A DNA stretch of 64,000 nucleotides from Turnera subulata (lineage: Eukaryota > Streptophyta > Magnoliopsida > Malpighiales > Passifloraceae). This document shows positions 1 through 11,741 of the stretch, piece by piece (within the stretch, counting starts at the first letter, position 1; each line of letters starts with the position of its first letter). The notes under the pieces were generated by a model, which did no database searches, was not told where the DNA came from, and saw only the letters and a program-made list of their open reading frames with translations. The translations under genes were made by a program, and so were the position numbers. The DNA lies in contig JAKUCV010003285.1 of assembly GCA_028386065.3 (NCBI GenBank), positions 36,180 through 100,179 of the forward strand. The letters are read 5' to 3'.

Positions 1-672
1 GCTTGCATCAGGTCCTTCTATTCGGATTTCCCACCTTCTTGGCCCCGGATTACTTTTGATTGCTTCACCCTCTTGATCTTCTCTTACTGGCTTTCTTCTT
101 AATGCTTTCCCACAAAATTCCTCCAGATTTTCTGCCCTAAAAGTGTTTTTAGGCTTGGAGATATAGAGTTTCTCCAAGCAAACAAAGCTTATGTGGTGTG
201 TGTGTGATGAGAGATTGATCCCTGGAAATGTGTGTGAGGGGTCCTATTTATAGTGCTCTGGGAAGCTCACAAAAATCAGAGCTAAAATTAGCCTGCAAGA
301 AATATGTTTATGGTCTGATTAACTCTGGAAGGTCCATATTCCATTAACTTAGGCCTTCAAATTCATCCTTAGCCCAAAAATAAATCATCTCATTATAATC
401 AGGTTAAAATAAACAAGAAAGCCTAAATAAATGAAATAGGACAGTAATTTTTGGAACTGGACCTTAATATATTTTTATTGTAAGATGAACTCATCTCATT
501 AATCCTAAGGTTCAAACATATAAACCCCAATTCATAAAATATATGCATTCCACTAAAATAAATTTTAAGTGTGCCTTAGCCAAAGATCAAATCACCTCAT
601 TAATCTTATGGTTTGACCATACTCAAAATCTAAATTAGAGGGACATTTGTAAGTCAAATTTGGGTGTTCACA
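1..672 (-). mobile_element. 3' LTR of E1 (partial, continues off the left edge)
   Basis: The terminal sequence is GGGTGTTCACA on the plus strand, that is TGTGAACACCC on minus. From about 110 to 672 it aligns by eye with 24720-25639, sharing for example the segment after 'gagctaaaattagcctgcaagaaa'-type text and the 3' edge. It lacks about 340 bp that are present in the right-hand LTR near 24880-25230. Confidence 0.65.
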
Positions 673-690
673 GATGCCCCTCATTGATGA
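673..690 (-). other. Polypurine tract of E1
   Basis: On the minus strand the bases directly before the LTR read ATGAGGGGCATC followed by TGTGAAC. This G-rich tract abutting the LTR start is where plus-strand DNA priming is expected. The equivalent tract in E4 (before 26954) reads ACGAGGGCCTTC. Confidence 0.55.
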
Positions 691-832
691 GTCCTTAGAA
701 ACCAAGGACGAAACAACGCAAGAAAGGAACAACCAAATTTGAATGGTTTGATGTAAGTTGTGTGTGTCATTGGTTAGAGCACCTCGTGCTCCACTTCAAG
801 AATCATCTTATCCTGAAGGTTGTTGGTTGCCG

Positions 833-1240
833 TGAATCATCTCGTCCCGAGGTTTTCAAGGACTAGGTCCTCGGCTTTGTGGGAATCATCTCATCCCAGG
901 TTGTGGATCTCGGGAATCATCTCATCCCGAGGTTTGCGAGAACCGGGTCCTCGGCTTTGTAGGAATCATCTCATCCAGGTTGTGGATCTCGAAAATCATC
1001 TCACCCCGAGGTTTGCGAGAACCAGATCCTCGGCTTTGTGGGAATCATCTCATCCCAGATTGTAATTGTCGGGAATCATCTCATCCCGGGGTTTGTGAGA
1101 ACCGGATCCTCGGCTTTGTGGGAATCATCTCATCCTATGGTTGTGATCGTCAGGAATCATCTCATCCCGTGGTTTGCGAGAACAGGGTCCTCGGCTTGTG
1201 ATTTGCAGGGAACAAGTCCTCGGCTTTGGTTTACTTTTCT
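833..1240. repeat. Tandem array, 80-bp units made of 49- and 31-bp halves (E1 3' UTR)
   Basis: The core GAATCATCTCATCCC recurs at about 834, 883, 914, 963, 993, 1042, 1073, 1122 and 1155. The spacing alternates 49, 31, 49, 30, 49, 31, 49, 33, giving a dimeric unit of about 80 bp. The longer half also carries a CGAGAACCGGGTCCTCGGC-type segment. A related array in the other orientation fills 25830-26840 in E4. Short ORFs through it only reflect the repetition. Confidence 0.9.
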
Positions 1241-1299
1241 CAAGGTTTGTGGGAGCTAGGTCCTGACTTTGGTTTACTCCCCTCCTAGTTTCCTTCACT

Positions 1300-1665
1300 T
1301 TTGGTTTGTTTTGTTCCCCTCAAGGCTTCCTCACATCTGGGTTCCCTCATGTCGAGTTTGTCTCACTCCCCTCAAGGTTTTCTCTCGTTTAGGTTCCCTC
1401 ATGTCTGGTTTGTCTCACTCCCCTCAAGGTTCATTCTCATTTGGATTCCCTCATGTTTGGTTTGTCTCACTCCCCTCAAGGTTCATTCTCATCTATGTTC
1501 CCTAATGTCTGGTTTGTCTCACTCCCCTCAAGGTTTCCTCTCATCTAGGTTCCCTTATGTCTGGTTTGTCTCACCCTCCTCAAGGTTTTCTCTCATCTGG
1601 GTTTCCTCATGTCTGGTTTTTGTCACCCCCTCCCCCCCAAGTTTCACTCTCATCTGGTTTCCTCA
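1300..1665. repeat. Tandem array, 52-bp unit, about 7 copies (E1 3' UTR)
   Basis: The string CTCAAGG starts at 1319, 1371, 1423, 1475, 1527 and 1579, exactly 52 bp apart, with a degraded copy near 1631. Each unit is pyrimidine-rich with a TCATGTCTGGTTTGTCTCAC-type core. The unit is unrelated to the 80-bp array beside it. Because 52 is not a multiple of 3, the overlapping ORF is not a protein repeat. Confidence 0.9.
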
Positions 1666-2397
1666 TTTCTGGATTCTCATCTCATAGTTTGGGCATGCCT
1701 AAGGCTCATGTCTCTCGTGTCCCCGGGTTCCCTAGTAGGTTTGAAGGATGTGGGGTGTTTGTGCCCCTTGCCTAGATGCGGGCACATTATAATCCTAATT
1801 CGATTTTCTCAAGATTGGGGCACGATTGCCCCAGCATCATCTAGTCGAGGTGGGGTTTTAGGTGCCCCAAGTTTACAATTATCCGGGTGCCCAAATCTGC
1901 AAAAAATCTCAAAGAGAGCCGAGTAGATGGGCTCATTGTGCCCCTTGGAAGTTCATTAGTCAAAGTGGGGTATCATGCCCCTAGAAATTAATCAAAATTG
2001 GGCATGGTGCCCCTATTCCTGGGTTACCAGAAAAATAAAGGTTCACAAATTCCATGGGTGATCTCTCAATTAAACATCATCTCTTGTTATTTGGGACCCA
2101 AAAATATGCATACAAGGATTTTATTTCGGGGAAAAATTTGTTCCGGGGTATAGGGCCCGTGAAAAATCCAGGAAGGATTTATATGGGGTAGCGGTCACTT
2201 GAGGAAGCCGGCCAGGGCTGGGCGTTCTTTCCGCCATGACTGTCGGTCTTGTTTCGGCTTTAAAACACCTCTTTTCCCTCTCTCTCCTCTTATTCCACTC
2301 AAAACATCCCAAAGCACCCAAACCTCTCAATTCTCTCCTCTCCCATTATCCACCCAAATACTCCAAAACTCTTCCCAAGCTCTCCTACTCCTCATCT
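1666..2397. other. Non-coding stretch: end of E1 3' UTR and leader of the PMD gene
   Basis: No gene is supported here. From about 1680 to 2050 there is a loose series of 'gtgcccc / ggggca' segments. From about 2255 the plus strand becomes a CT-rich leader running up to the ATG at 2398, preceded by weak TATA-like strings (TTTATATG near 2178, CTTTAAAAC near 2258). This looks like a 5' UTR of the plus-strand PMD gene; the promoter call is weak. Confidence 0.4.
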
Positions 2398-4915
2398 ATG
2401 GCATCATCATCGCCTAATCTTCCAAAATCGTGGGAAAAATCCATGAAGAAATACCGTCCAAAAACCAATCCGGAGGAGAATCCGGGTTTGTTGTTGAAAT
2501 CTCCTATTAGACACATCTCTACTCAACTCCCCAAAGTCCAAGTAAGTGATTTCGACACCAAAAACTCAATAAATTCTCATTTTAATAAAATTTGAGTTTA
2601 TGCCCGTATGGCCCTTAAATTCGAATTTGTGTGATGCATGTTGTGCTTGATTGTTTAGAAATGCTCCTAGGACGTCTATAATGCTTCCCCATATGCTTAT
2701 TTCGTGGATTGAACGCAATAAATCACAAATTTAAGTTTTGTCAATTTGGGGGTTTACGGTTCTTGGTGAAATTTGGAGGTTCTGGATGATTCGAGTGTCG
2801 TTTTGTTGATATGAATGCATATAATCGATGTTGGGTGACTGGGTATTGATGGGCTTGTCCCAATTCTGGTAAATTTTGAACTTCGTCACGGCGGGTTTTG
2901 TGATTTTCTTGTGTTTCGACCCGTAAATAAAACTGTGTTTTGATGCTGAAAAATATGATGTAAGTATGTAATCCCATCCCATGATGCATGTCTCGATGTA
3001 TGTGGTCTTGGTTTGGTTTTTTCGAGCCCGAGTTGGCGTGAGCACTGACTTCTTTTGGTATATCTACACAGGATCCCAACGATCGGCAACGGAGCCATGC
3101 CAGGACCAATACTCGCCCCCTCATCCTTGCAAATATGAAGAAGAATAAGCCCATCCAAGAAATCATCAAGAGAGTTGGATTATGAAATTTTCTTCTGCAC
3201 CTTTTGAGGAGACAAAGTTGACTTGCACATTGTGTCAGCTTTAGGCGAGAGATAGTGGGACACCACCAACACTTTTCATTTAGCCTGTAGGGAGATGAAG
3301 ATGACCCCTTCGGATTTTTCCCATATCACTGGATTGCTTTTTCATGGGTCCCCGGTTGTCTTTGATCAACAGCTGGGCATTGAGCGATTCCAGGAGCTAG
3401 TGGGCCTTGCTCCTCGGTGGGCACGCCATTGTGAAGTGTATCCCAAGTGGTTACTAGATTCCTTCCTGGAGAGCCGATATCCTGGGATGGTGGAGCAGCA
3501 AGCTCGGGGCTTGATCTTGGTGAGCCTGGGAAGGACTCTCTTTGCTTCTGGCAATGACCGGATTCGATGTGATTTGTTGTCATCACTCGTCGACCTGGAT
3601 GGACCGAAGATTGACTGGGCTTTGGCGGGCTTCGCGAACGCTTATCGAGAGATGAGCAACTTCTCTCGGGTTACTGCCAAGTACTTCTGTGGCTTAGCTT
3701 TGATCTGGGAGGCATGCTTGTTACCTTGATCTTTGTATCCCATTTAGTTATGCCTGTCTCAATTTTGACTAGATAGCTCTCATAGGTGTGGGGCCAGGAA
3801 TATCTCAGATTGTCTGCTCCAGAGCTACCATCTGACAAGGAAGTATGGCTGGTTTCTCTTTGCTGGGGTTCTCAGGACCCTAGGATTCGGAGTCATGCTC
3901 ATGATCAGGAGTGGGCTCGGCATTATGTAGACCGGGTTGCCATGTCGGGCTGGCTATCCTTCCGTCATTATCTTTGTTTATTCCCTCTGAAACCTCTCAA
4001 CTGTCTTTTTTTTTTAACTTACCGAATGTTTGATGGCAGATCCAGTTCTCTCCTTTTGCGGCTTATCAGTACAGATTAACGGGGAGTGGTCCCCCAGTCT
4101 TAGTGATGGATCAATGCTGGTGCTTGATCGGGTACCCTGACATGCTGGTATGGTACCTCGAAGATCGCGTTGGTGCATAGACCATGGAGGGGCCATGGAT
4201 ACCGTCTGATCCACCGATCTCCATGCGAGATATCAATGAACGGGGGTGGGGCTACTGAGGATGACTGCTTGGACTGGCATGCTAATGACTTGACCAGCTT
4301 TGGCGACTACTCCTCCTTCATTAACACATATTTGATGCTGCCTCTGACTGCCCTGGAGGCAGGAAGATCAGTGACTATTGCGGTCCCTTCTCAGCAAGCT
4401 AGGAAACAAAGAGCAGCAGGTCATCATCTTTTATGTCTGGCCCTGTTCTTCCAGCTTGTGAGGCTGACTATGAGTCCTTCGTTGATGCCTATAGGCGCTG
4501 CTGGGTGCCCTTCACCGAGGACCTCCCACCTGATTTCCCATCTTTCCCAGCTGACATCACCATGATATTTTTCCTAACCAATTCCCCAAGTGCTTCATCT
4601 TCTCATAATTCTACCGATTTCTCCTATTGGTGACAAGTCCCAGCCTCTGAGGCATCCCGACTCTGGACATTGCTCAGGAGGACGAAGGTGACTTTGACGG
4701 TCCAGGCCATCCAGATACGGGAGTTGACTACTTGTGTTAGGGAGGGTGGATGTTCCCCTCCTGTGCCACTACCTCGGGACCCTCGTCCTATTAGACCTTC
4801 TGTTCCTCCTACTGCCCCTCAGCCAGTCCCCCATCCTGCTCACCATTCCTCGGGTGATTTCGAGGATACCATTCAGGTGCGCACTGATAGCCTCCTGCAA
4901 GTATACAGGGTGTTG
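2398..4915 (+). pseudogene. Plant mobile domain (PMD / MAIL1-like) gene, intron-containing, decayed, antisense within E1
   Basis: Exon 1 (2398-2541, 48 codons from ATG) ends at a GTAAGT donor. The intron (2542-3071) ends ..CTACACAG. Exon 2 (3072-3711) continues in phase and carries the PMD hallmark: a frame reading ERxWDTTNTFHL, then REMKMTPSDFSHITGLLFHGSPV, as in 'ETHTFHLPxGEMTxTLxDVxxLxGLxxxGxPV'. Intron 2 (3712-3785, 74 bp) has a GC rather than GT donor. Exon 3 starts at 3786 (VWGQEYLRL). Another exon after an AG at about 4038 reads IQFSPFAAYQYRLTG and later VWYLEDRV. PMD proteins of plants act in silencing and gene regulation, and the domain also occurs in transposons (family knowledge). 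This copy has a frameshift between 3180 and 3240, a TAG in place of the expected Trp near 3250, and further stops after 4150. The 3' boundary is approximate. Confidence 0.7.
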
Positions 4916-6692
4916 TAGTACCAATGTCGTCTCACAAGGATCTTTGTTAAGTACTACTTAACTAAGTAATATATGATTATCTAGAGAAATAAATAATGTT
5001 GAGGATTGATGTTTGAATTGGAAAACAGAAAGCAAATAAAAACAATTAAAATCAATAATATTAAATATCTAGGACTTTGGAAAATTACTTACCAACATTT
5101 CCATGCAATTAAGCTTCGCATAAGCAAACTATGTTCTCTCACCACACAGCTAGCCTATATAAAATCTATGAATTAAATCTGAAAATAAACTCTTTTAAAA
5201 GAAATTGTAATTCTTTGCTAGATCGATAACCTACTCTCGTAGTGCCGTAAAATCCCTTCCTAATTTATTTCCACTATCCATTTGCCAATGATAAAATAAA
5301 CTAAGAGCATTAAGAAATTTACCTACTTAATCTCCAATAAAAAGCACACCTCTCTCGAGGTCGGTTTTTATAGCCCGATTAATGTTTTTCTATAGGCAAA
5401 CGACGCTATCACTTAGCGTTTCCCTATTATGGAATTATACTAAACGATGGCCAGTCAATTAACATAGTCACTTAGCATTTCCCTATTATGGAATTATACT
5501 AAACGATGGCCAGTCAATTAACATAGTGAAGTTTCATTACTGGATTAAAAGAGAATAAATTTAGAAATAAAACTATATTAAATGTGGATGGAAACATTAT
5601 TAAGTTCAACCGCCTAATCTTAGACAAGAATTCTAGCAAGACATAGTGTTAAAGAAAATAATAAGAACTTGAAAATAATTCATCATGATTAATTCAAGGA
5701 ATAAACTTATAAGAAAGTGGAGGCAACTTTGAACCAAAAGAGACAAATCTCCAAGCTAAGAATCTTCCAAAAAGCTAAAGTTAAAATGCTAGAATTTACA
5801 AGGGAAAAGAAAAGTACAAATTCCTAAGCTAATTTGTGTCTTTTGCCGAATGAGCTGATGTTCTCTTTTGCTTGATGTGCCTTGGCTTTTGTAGTGAAGG
5901 GAGGAGAAGGATTTGTAGCTGGAAGTGCCAATACATGGCGCCAAAAATGGAGCATGTGTGGCCACTTTCATGGCGCCAAAAATAGGTTGGGAGGACTTCT
6001 TCATGCGCCAAAATAAGAGGCCACTTCCTGTGATTGTTGCATGCAAAGTTAGTTTCCTAACTTCATGCAAGTGGAGCCACATGTGCAAAGACCAAGAGTT
6101 GAATGATGTAAGCAAAATTCAAATGGAGGGTGTATGGATGGATGGTTCACATGAATGGTTTCCCACTCCTTCTCTTCTTCTTTTCTTTGATGCTCCCACA
6201 TGCGTGCAAAAAATTAATCCACGCCTCCTGCTCTTCTGCCCTCGTTTTGCAAGGGATAAGTGGTCAAGTGGACCACTTCTTCTTCCTAAATAAGTACATG
6301 GATGCATCTAAAATTAGTAGAGAGTAGTACACTTGTGTAACCACCCAAACCACCTCCAAATTTACCATGTGGACCACCAGAATCTTTAGAATAATTTTTA
6401 GATCATTTCTGGAAATTCTGGACAAAAATTTTAAGGATTAATCTGGGCTTTCCACTTGGCCATGGACTGCCCATGCTGGAACGGGCTACATGGGCTGCTT
6501 GTGTTGGAATTGTGCTACTAGCTCAAATTTCATTTTTTAGTCCTTATTTCTGCACAAAAGCACAAAGACACTCGGACAAAAGGGATTATTTAAATAAATT
6601 AAGTTAAATGCAAGAAATTAAATTAAATAAATAATATTTACAAGTCAAAAACCGTAAAAAGGACCCGAAAATGAGTGTAAAATGTACACTCA
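4905..6692 (-). mobile_element. Athila-like LTR remnant (probable) inside E1
   Basis: On the minus strand the left edge resembles the 3' end of Athila-type LTRs: a CTTGTGAGACGACATTGGTA-like string, then a CTGTATACTTGCA string that E6 also has near its LTR end (32350). The right edge (GTACACTCA, TGAGTGTAC on minus) could be the LTR start. Between them lies AT-rich sequence with no coding signal. No target duplication was found, so the ends are approximate and the call is tentative. Confidence 0.4.
5410..5527. repeat. 59-bp direct tandem duplication
   Basis: Two adjacent near-identical copies start CACTTAGC at 5410 and 5469 and run to AACATAGT. They differ at one base in the first ten (GCGTTTCCC versus GCATTTCCC). 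Confidence 0.9.
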
Positions 6693-7725
6693 TGACGCGC
6701 TCGTCCGGTTCGTCAGCCCCGCAACAAGAAGAGACAGTCTTGATTTGATGCATGTATGCCCTATATTCTAGATGTATGCACTTTGACGGATTTACTCTTT
6801 CTTTTATATGCATGTATGCATGTTTATTTTCTCTTTGTGCGGAGTGCAACCATGTATGCAATTTTTGAGAATAACCGAGTCGTATGTTGTGGATGTCAAG
6901 TTGGCTGGGGTATCAGTTCGATGGGTTTCCACAAGGTCTTGAATTCCCCATTCTCATTCATTGGATGAATCGGGAGAGGTTATTCTGGGCAACTTCCTTA
7001 TTGACAATGAGCATGATCCTAAGTTTCCCCAAACACTATTAGCCTTAACTTTTGCTTAGGCCACCCTTTCGGGTTTTCAACCTAGCGGACTGATTCCCCC
7101 TCTCTTTTCTTTCTCTTGTTCTTTCATTTTTCGCTTCTCTTAGGAAGCGCGATAATAGGTTATCTAGCCAGATGGTGCGGAGCTCATACCTTCCATGCTT
7201 ATGGCAATATCTTCGGAAGACAACCCGGTTTTGATCCCTTTTCCCTTTTGCTTACAAAGGAACACCTTGGAAAGTTCCACAGACAACGTTTTAAGTGACT
7301 AAAGACTCTCCCAGACAAGCACAACACAAATTCGAACCATACCATACCCCTTTATTAATTTAGCTTAGGAACCAATGATTATTTAGACCGAGCTCATTAT
7401 GGAGTTGCCTATGTAGCAGTATAGAGAGGACGTTTGGTGCTCATGGGTCAAGACCATCCTAAAAAGTGTTTTCCTAGAAGTTTTAATTGGCACATTGGTT
7501 GTGAAGTCACAAAATCCCCCCTTTTTCTTTTATTTTTTTATTTTTTTTGTTTTTTGTTTTTTTTTTGGGTGACTTCACAAGCCAGGCTTTGGAATATAAC
7601 TAAAACACATAGGAATCTAAGATAAATTCGATTTACTGGATCAGGTCTTCGTAGTTCACCTTATGATTCCCAAACTAAATTATTTTGGTAAGATTCAAAA
7701 CACCATACTCATAGATATAAGGATG
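6693..7725. other. Unassigned E1 internal sequence
   Basis: This is about 1 kb of moderately AT-rich sequence with no recognisable domain on either strand. It continues on the far side of E2 at 19404-19518 and, beyond E3, at 22693. It holds a hairpin (7499-7580) and a long T-rich run. Short ORFs here have no family signature. Confidence 0.4.
7499..7580. repeat. 12-bp perfect inverted repeat with T-rich loop
   Basis: TTGTGAAGTCAC (7499-7510) and GTGACTTCACAA (7569-7580) are exact reverse complements. They flank a 58-bp loop that is almost all T after a short C run. It could be a foldback relic; function unknown. Confidence 0.7.
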
Positions 7726-7730
7726 GGGGT

Positions 7731-9559
7731 TGATAACATCTAAGTGTTAGTGTTTTTATGATGGTTTTGAATATCTTTTACTATGTATTCTTGATCGATT
7801 ATGTATATAATCATTATATTATTGTGTGTTTTTATGATGGTTTTGAATAGCTTTTACTTCAATTTTGTTGATTAAGTGTTTTTATCAGGAATTTATCATT
7901 TTTATTGAAGAATAGAAGCTTTTTAGCCAAGTTTGGAAACCAGGCCCAATTTAGGAAACTTTCTGCAGTGAGTACAACCGACTATTTTGATGATTTCGGG
8001 AGTTCTGGGCATCAAAATTAAGTGAGACCAATTGGAGACAAAACTAGACTTCAGGAGATTTCTATAGATTAAATTTCATAATTTTTGGACGAGTCTAAAA
8101 GGAGCAGTAATTATTTTAATCCAGCCCAGGATGCAGATTTTTCTGTGCCGACCTAGGGCCAGTGTTTCGGCGATATCTTGAGCTACAGAAGTCTAATTAA
8201 AGAGTTTTTTTATGGAAAGAAAGCTGAGAGAATTATCTAGAACTTTTTAGAAGAGCCAACGCCCAGTTCGGACGTCTTCTAGGAGTTAAGTGGCGTGCAA
8301 GTTTCGGGTCAGAAAACAGGCAAAAGTCCAACTTGAAGTGCAAGTCAAGGAATTCAATTACCATTCATAGAAGGAGAGCCCCACCGACTTCTAGCAGCTA
8401 AAGATAGTATAAAAGGATCCCCTAGGTCGACATATTGAGGAGTCAGAAGTCAGAGGGCGAAGCTCTGCCGAATTGGTTAGTTATTAGGTCACACTAACTA
8501 GTAGGGTTTTCACTCTTTTGGATCCTCAAGGTGGTGCCGAATTCCTTATCCAATTTCAAAGGTTATTCCCCACAACAATTCAAATTTTTTCCAGCAAGAT
8601 TTGAAGGTTTAAAGTCACACAATCACCAGTCCAATTGCAGCAGAAATTGTCATCAGAGAAGCACAAGTCGACGCCATCATCACCAACACCAATCGGCTAC
8701 CCGACTTCACTGCTCTCTCTTTTATTCGATTTTCTTTCTGTTTAATTGTTTACTTGATGAATTCTTGTGAGATATTTATGATTGACTATTTTATTTTGTT
8801 GAACTAATTCTCTAATCTAGGATTAGGGATGTAGCCAATTACTTCTATGGTTTTATTATATATGGTTTGATGTTTATTCAATTGATTGTGTTGATTGTTC
8901 AATCTATGTGTGCCGAATTTTATTATCTACTTTGGATTGGTTTTTATTGATTGCAACATGCGAGAGCTGCGTGATTTATATGATGATACCTAGAAGAACA
9001 TAGATTGATTGATGCTAAAATATGCGAGATTCTTAGGGTTTGATTGATCGTTTTGTGCTTAATGAGTTTAGTATTGATGCTAGGCTATGTGAGAGCTAGG
9101 TAGTAATCTTTGCTGAATATTTGACTCAACATGCGAGAGCTGAGGATTAAGACATTAGAAACAATTACCCACAATCACACATAAACAGGAGAAATCGACA
9201 TCCATGAATAATAAACCTAGATAGTAATTGTGTGAATCCCGATTAGATTGCTTTAGATATTGATAGAACTTCACTTTAGATTAAGTCTGCGATTTTATTT
9301 CTTTTCCTTCTAGCCTAGTCGACATCACCCTGCACCATCTTTTAATTGATTTGCCTAGATAATCGTAAGTTGTGACATTAGGTAGTACTTATTTCCCTTG
9401 TTCCGTGGATCGACCTTGATTAGACTACTACACTACATAGTACACTGTGCACTTGCAGTTAACAATCGTTGTGCTTACTCGTGAGTTATTTGTGCGTCGT
9501 GTTGTGAATTGATCAAGAATTATAAATTTGAAAAAGTCACGCGTAAATAAAACGCATCA
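7731..9559 (+). mobile_element. 5' LTR of E2
   Basis: The 1829-bp LTR, TG...CA, matches 17553-19398 over its length with scattered substitutions. There is a rearranged patch near 7800-7860, where a 'tttttatgatggttttgaatagc' phrase is repeated in place of the 3' LTR sequence. A TATA box is at 8408. Confidence 0.92.
8408..8415 (+). promoter_or_regulatory. TATA box of the E2 5' LTR
   Basis: TATAAAAG, conserved at 18228 in the 3' LTR. Placed mid-LTR, as expected for the U3/R boundary. Confidence 0.55.
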
Positions 9560-9567
9560 AACTTTTC

Positions 9568-9587
9568 TGGCGCTGTTGCCAGGGAAC
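9568..9587 (+). other. Primer binding site of E2
   Basis: TGGCGCTGTTGCCAGGGAAC lies 8 bp after the LTR end. It is the Athila-type TGGCGCCGTTGCC motif with one change (family knowledge: commonly attributed to a tRNA-Asp primer). Confidence 0.8.
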
Positions 9588-9725
9588 AAACTGTTTTAAT
9601 ACTATTGAGATTGCAGCTAGATTACTTTAGGTTTTATTTTTTGCATTAGTTTCTTTTTATTTCTTTTTATTTTATTTAATCAATTTTTGTTTTTCTTTTT
9701 TATATAGTGTTGTCGATTTTGGTTG

Positions 9726-11600
9726 ATGCCCAAGACGAGACGCGGTGCTTCATCGAGTCCAATTCCTGAGATCAATCCGGAGATCGAGAGAACATTACAC
9801 AAGCAACTACGCGCGAACAAGCGAATGCAGAAGCAAGTCATAGAGCTTGTGGAGTTTCTTCAAGACACTGAAATAGAGGAGGAAGCAGAAGTTGTAGCAG
9901 ATAATTTTGAGACAGTCATCATGGCAGAAGAATGAAACAAGACATTGCGTGACTACGCAACACCGAGTTTGGATATCGTGCAGTCGAGCATTGCAAGGCC
10001 AGCGATCAAAGCCAACAATTTCGAACTGAAGACAACACTCATTCACATGGTGCAACAAGAAAAATTTTGAGGCTTGGATAATGAGGACCCGAATCAACAT
10101 CTACAGACGTTTACAGAGATTTGTGATTTGATCAAGATCAATGGGGCGACTGATGATGCAATCCGACTTCGTTTATTCCCGTTTTCTTTGCAAGGCAAGG
10201 CTAAGAAGTGGTTGAAGTCAGGAGCAGCTGGAACATACAAGACGTGGGAGGAGCTTTCAAAGGCTTTTCTTGCCAAATATTATCCACCTGATAAAGCAGC
10301 ACGTATCCGGAGCAAGATTACATCATTTACTCAATTCGATGGAGAAAGTTTCTGTGAAGCATGGGAACATTACAAGGATCTTATTCAAGGATGCCCACAA
10401 CATGGATTACCTGAATGGCTTGTAGTTCAATCGTTCTTTAATGGTTTAAATGAGCCTTTGCGCATGAGTTTGGATGCAGCTTCAGGAGGGGTATTCATGG
10501 CGCAAGCACTCGATGTGGCGTATCAGAAGTTGGAGACGATGGCGAGTAATAGTTACCAGAGCTCTTCACTATCAAACAACAAGCGAGTAGCTGGATTTCT
10601 GGAAGTGGAGACAGTGACAATGCTTAATTCGAAGCTAGATTCTTTGAGTCAGCAGGTGAAATCATGTGTTGCTGCTGTTATGTCGAGTTTAATTTGTGAT
10701 AAATGTGCAGATGTTGGACACAATTCAATGAATTGTCCAACCGGAGACGACTTGACGATTGAGAAGATGAATTACATTCATCAATACCAACAACAACAAG
10801 GACCCTACACCAACACATACAATCCAAAATGGAGGAATCATCCTAATTTCTCATGGAGGGAGAGCAACCCGAACCAGCAAGGCAACTTTCAAAGGAACGA
10901 TTATGGGCAGAAGAGTTCAAGCATGCAAATTCCGAAGAATTAAGATATGGATCTTACATCTATGATGAATGCCATAATGGAGACTCAACGTATGCAAACA
11001 GAGATGATGTAAGGATTCAACAATCGGATGGCGAATATGGAGACTCACTCGAAGATGCTTGAGACGCAACTTGCGCAGCAAGTAGAGGCGATCATGAGGA
11101 CACCAGGAAACCTACTGGGACAGCCCACAGTTAATCCGGGAGAGCAAGTCAAGGCTGTAGCACTTAGAAGCGGCAAGCAATTAGATGATCCCTATCCACC
11201 TAAACAAGATGAAGCCGACACCATCATTAAGCAAGAAGAAGAAGATGAGCAACCAAAAGTAGAGAAGTAGTTACCTAAAAAGGGAGTAGAGGAAAAGAAG
11301 CAAGAGCAAGAGAAGTGGATTCCAAGTGGAAGCTAGCGAAGTAAAAAAGAGAGCAATCGAAGGAGATATGGCCTGAAGTTAAAGCTTATGAACCACCGGT
11401 TTCATTCCCTCAGCGACTTCAACAGGGCAAAAAAGACGAACAATTCGGGAGATTTCTTGAAAATTTAAAGAAATTGCATATTAATGTTCCATTTACTGAA
11501 GTAATTTCTTAAATGCCTGCTTATGCTAAGTTTCTCAAGGAAATTCTTTCCAGGAACGAGACAGTGGCTTTGACAGAGGAGTGCAGTGCAATCCTGTAGA
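9726..11600 (+). pseudogene. gag: E2 gag (capsid and nucleocapsid), broken
   Basis: The frame from ATG 9726 begins MPKTRRGASS. After stops at 9933 and 10068 it runs open from 10071 to 10940 through the retrotransposon gag domain: LDNEDPNQHLQTF, RLFPFSLQGKAKKWL, AFLAKYYPP, FCEAWEHYKDLIQGCP. A CCHC zinc knuckle follows (CDKCADVGHNSMNC). More stops are at 10941 and about 11008. The same frame resumes at 11028-11270 with the basic and acidic C-terminal part (ALRSGKQLDDPYPPKQ). From about 11380 to 11600 the conserved 'LHINVPFTEVI..MPAYAKFLKEIL' segment sits in another frame and has its own stops. Gag would form the cytoplasmic particle that packages element RNA; this copy cannot make it whole. Confidence 0.85.
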
Positions 11601-11741
11601 ACAAGCTGCCGCTGAAACTCTGGAAGTTTCTCTATTCCTTGCAATATTGGTTCTATGTGCATTGAGCGAGCTCTATGTGCTTTGGGAGCCAGTGTTAGTC
11701 TTATTCCGTAGCGAATTGCTGAGAGGCTAGACATTGGAGAT

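Noticed and set aside
1301..1687. 128-codon plus ORF through the 52-bp array
   Set aside because: The repeat unit is not a multiple of three and the ORF only reflects low stop density in pyrimidine-rich DNA.
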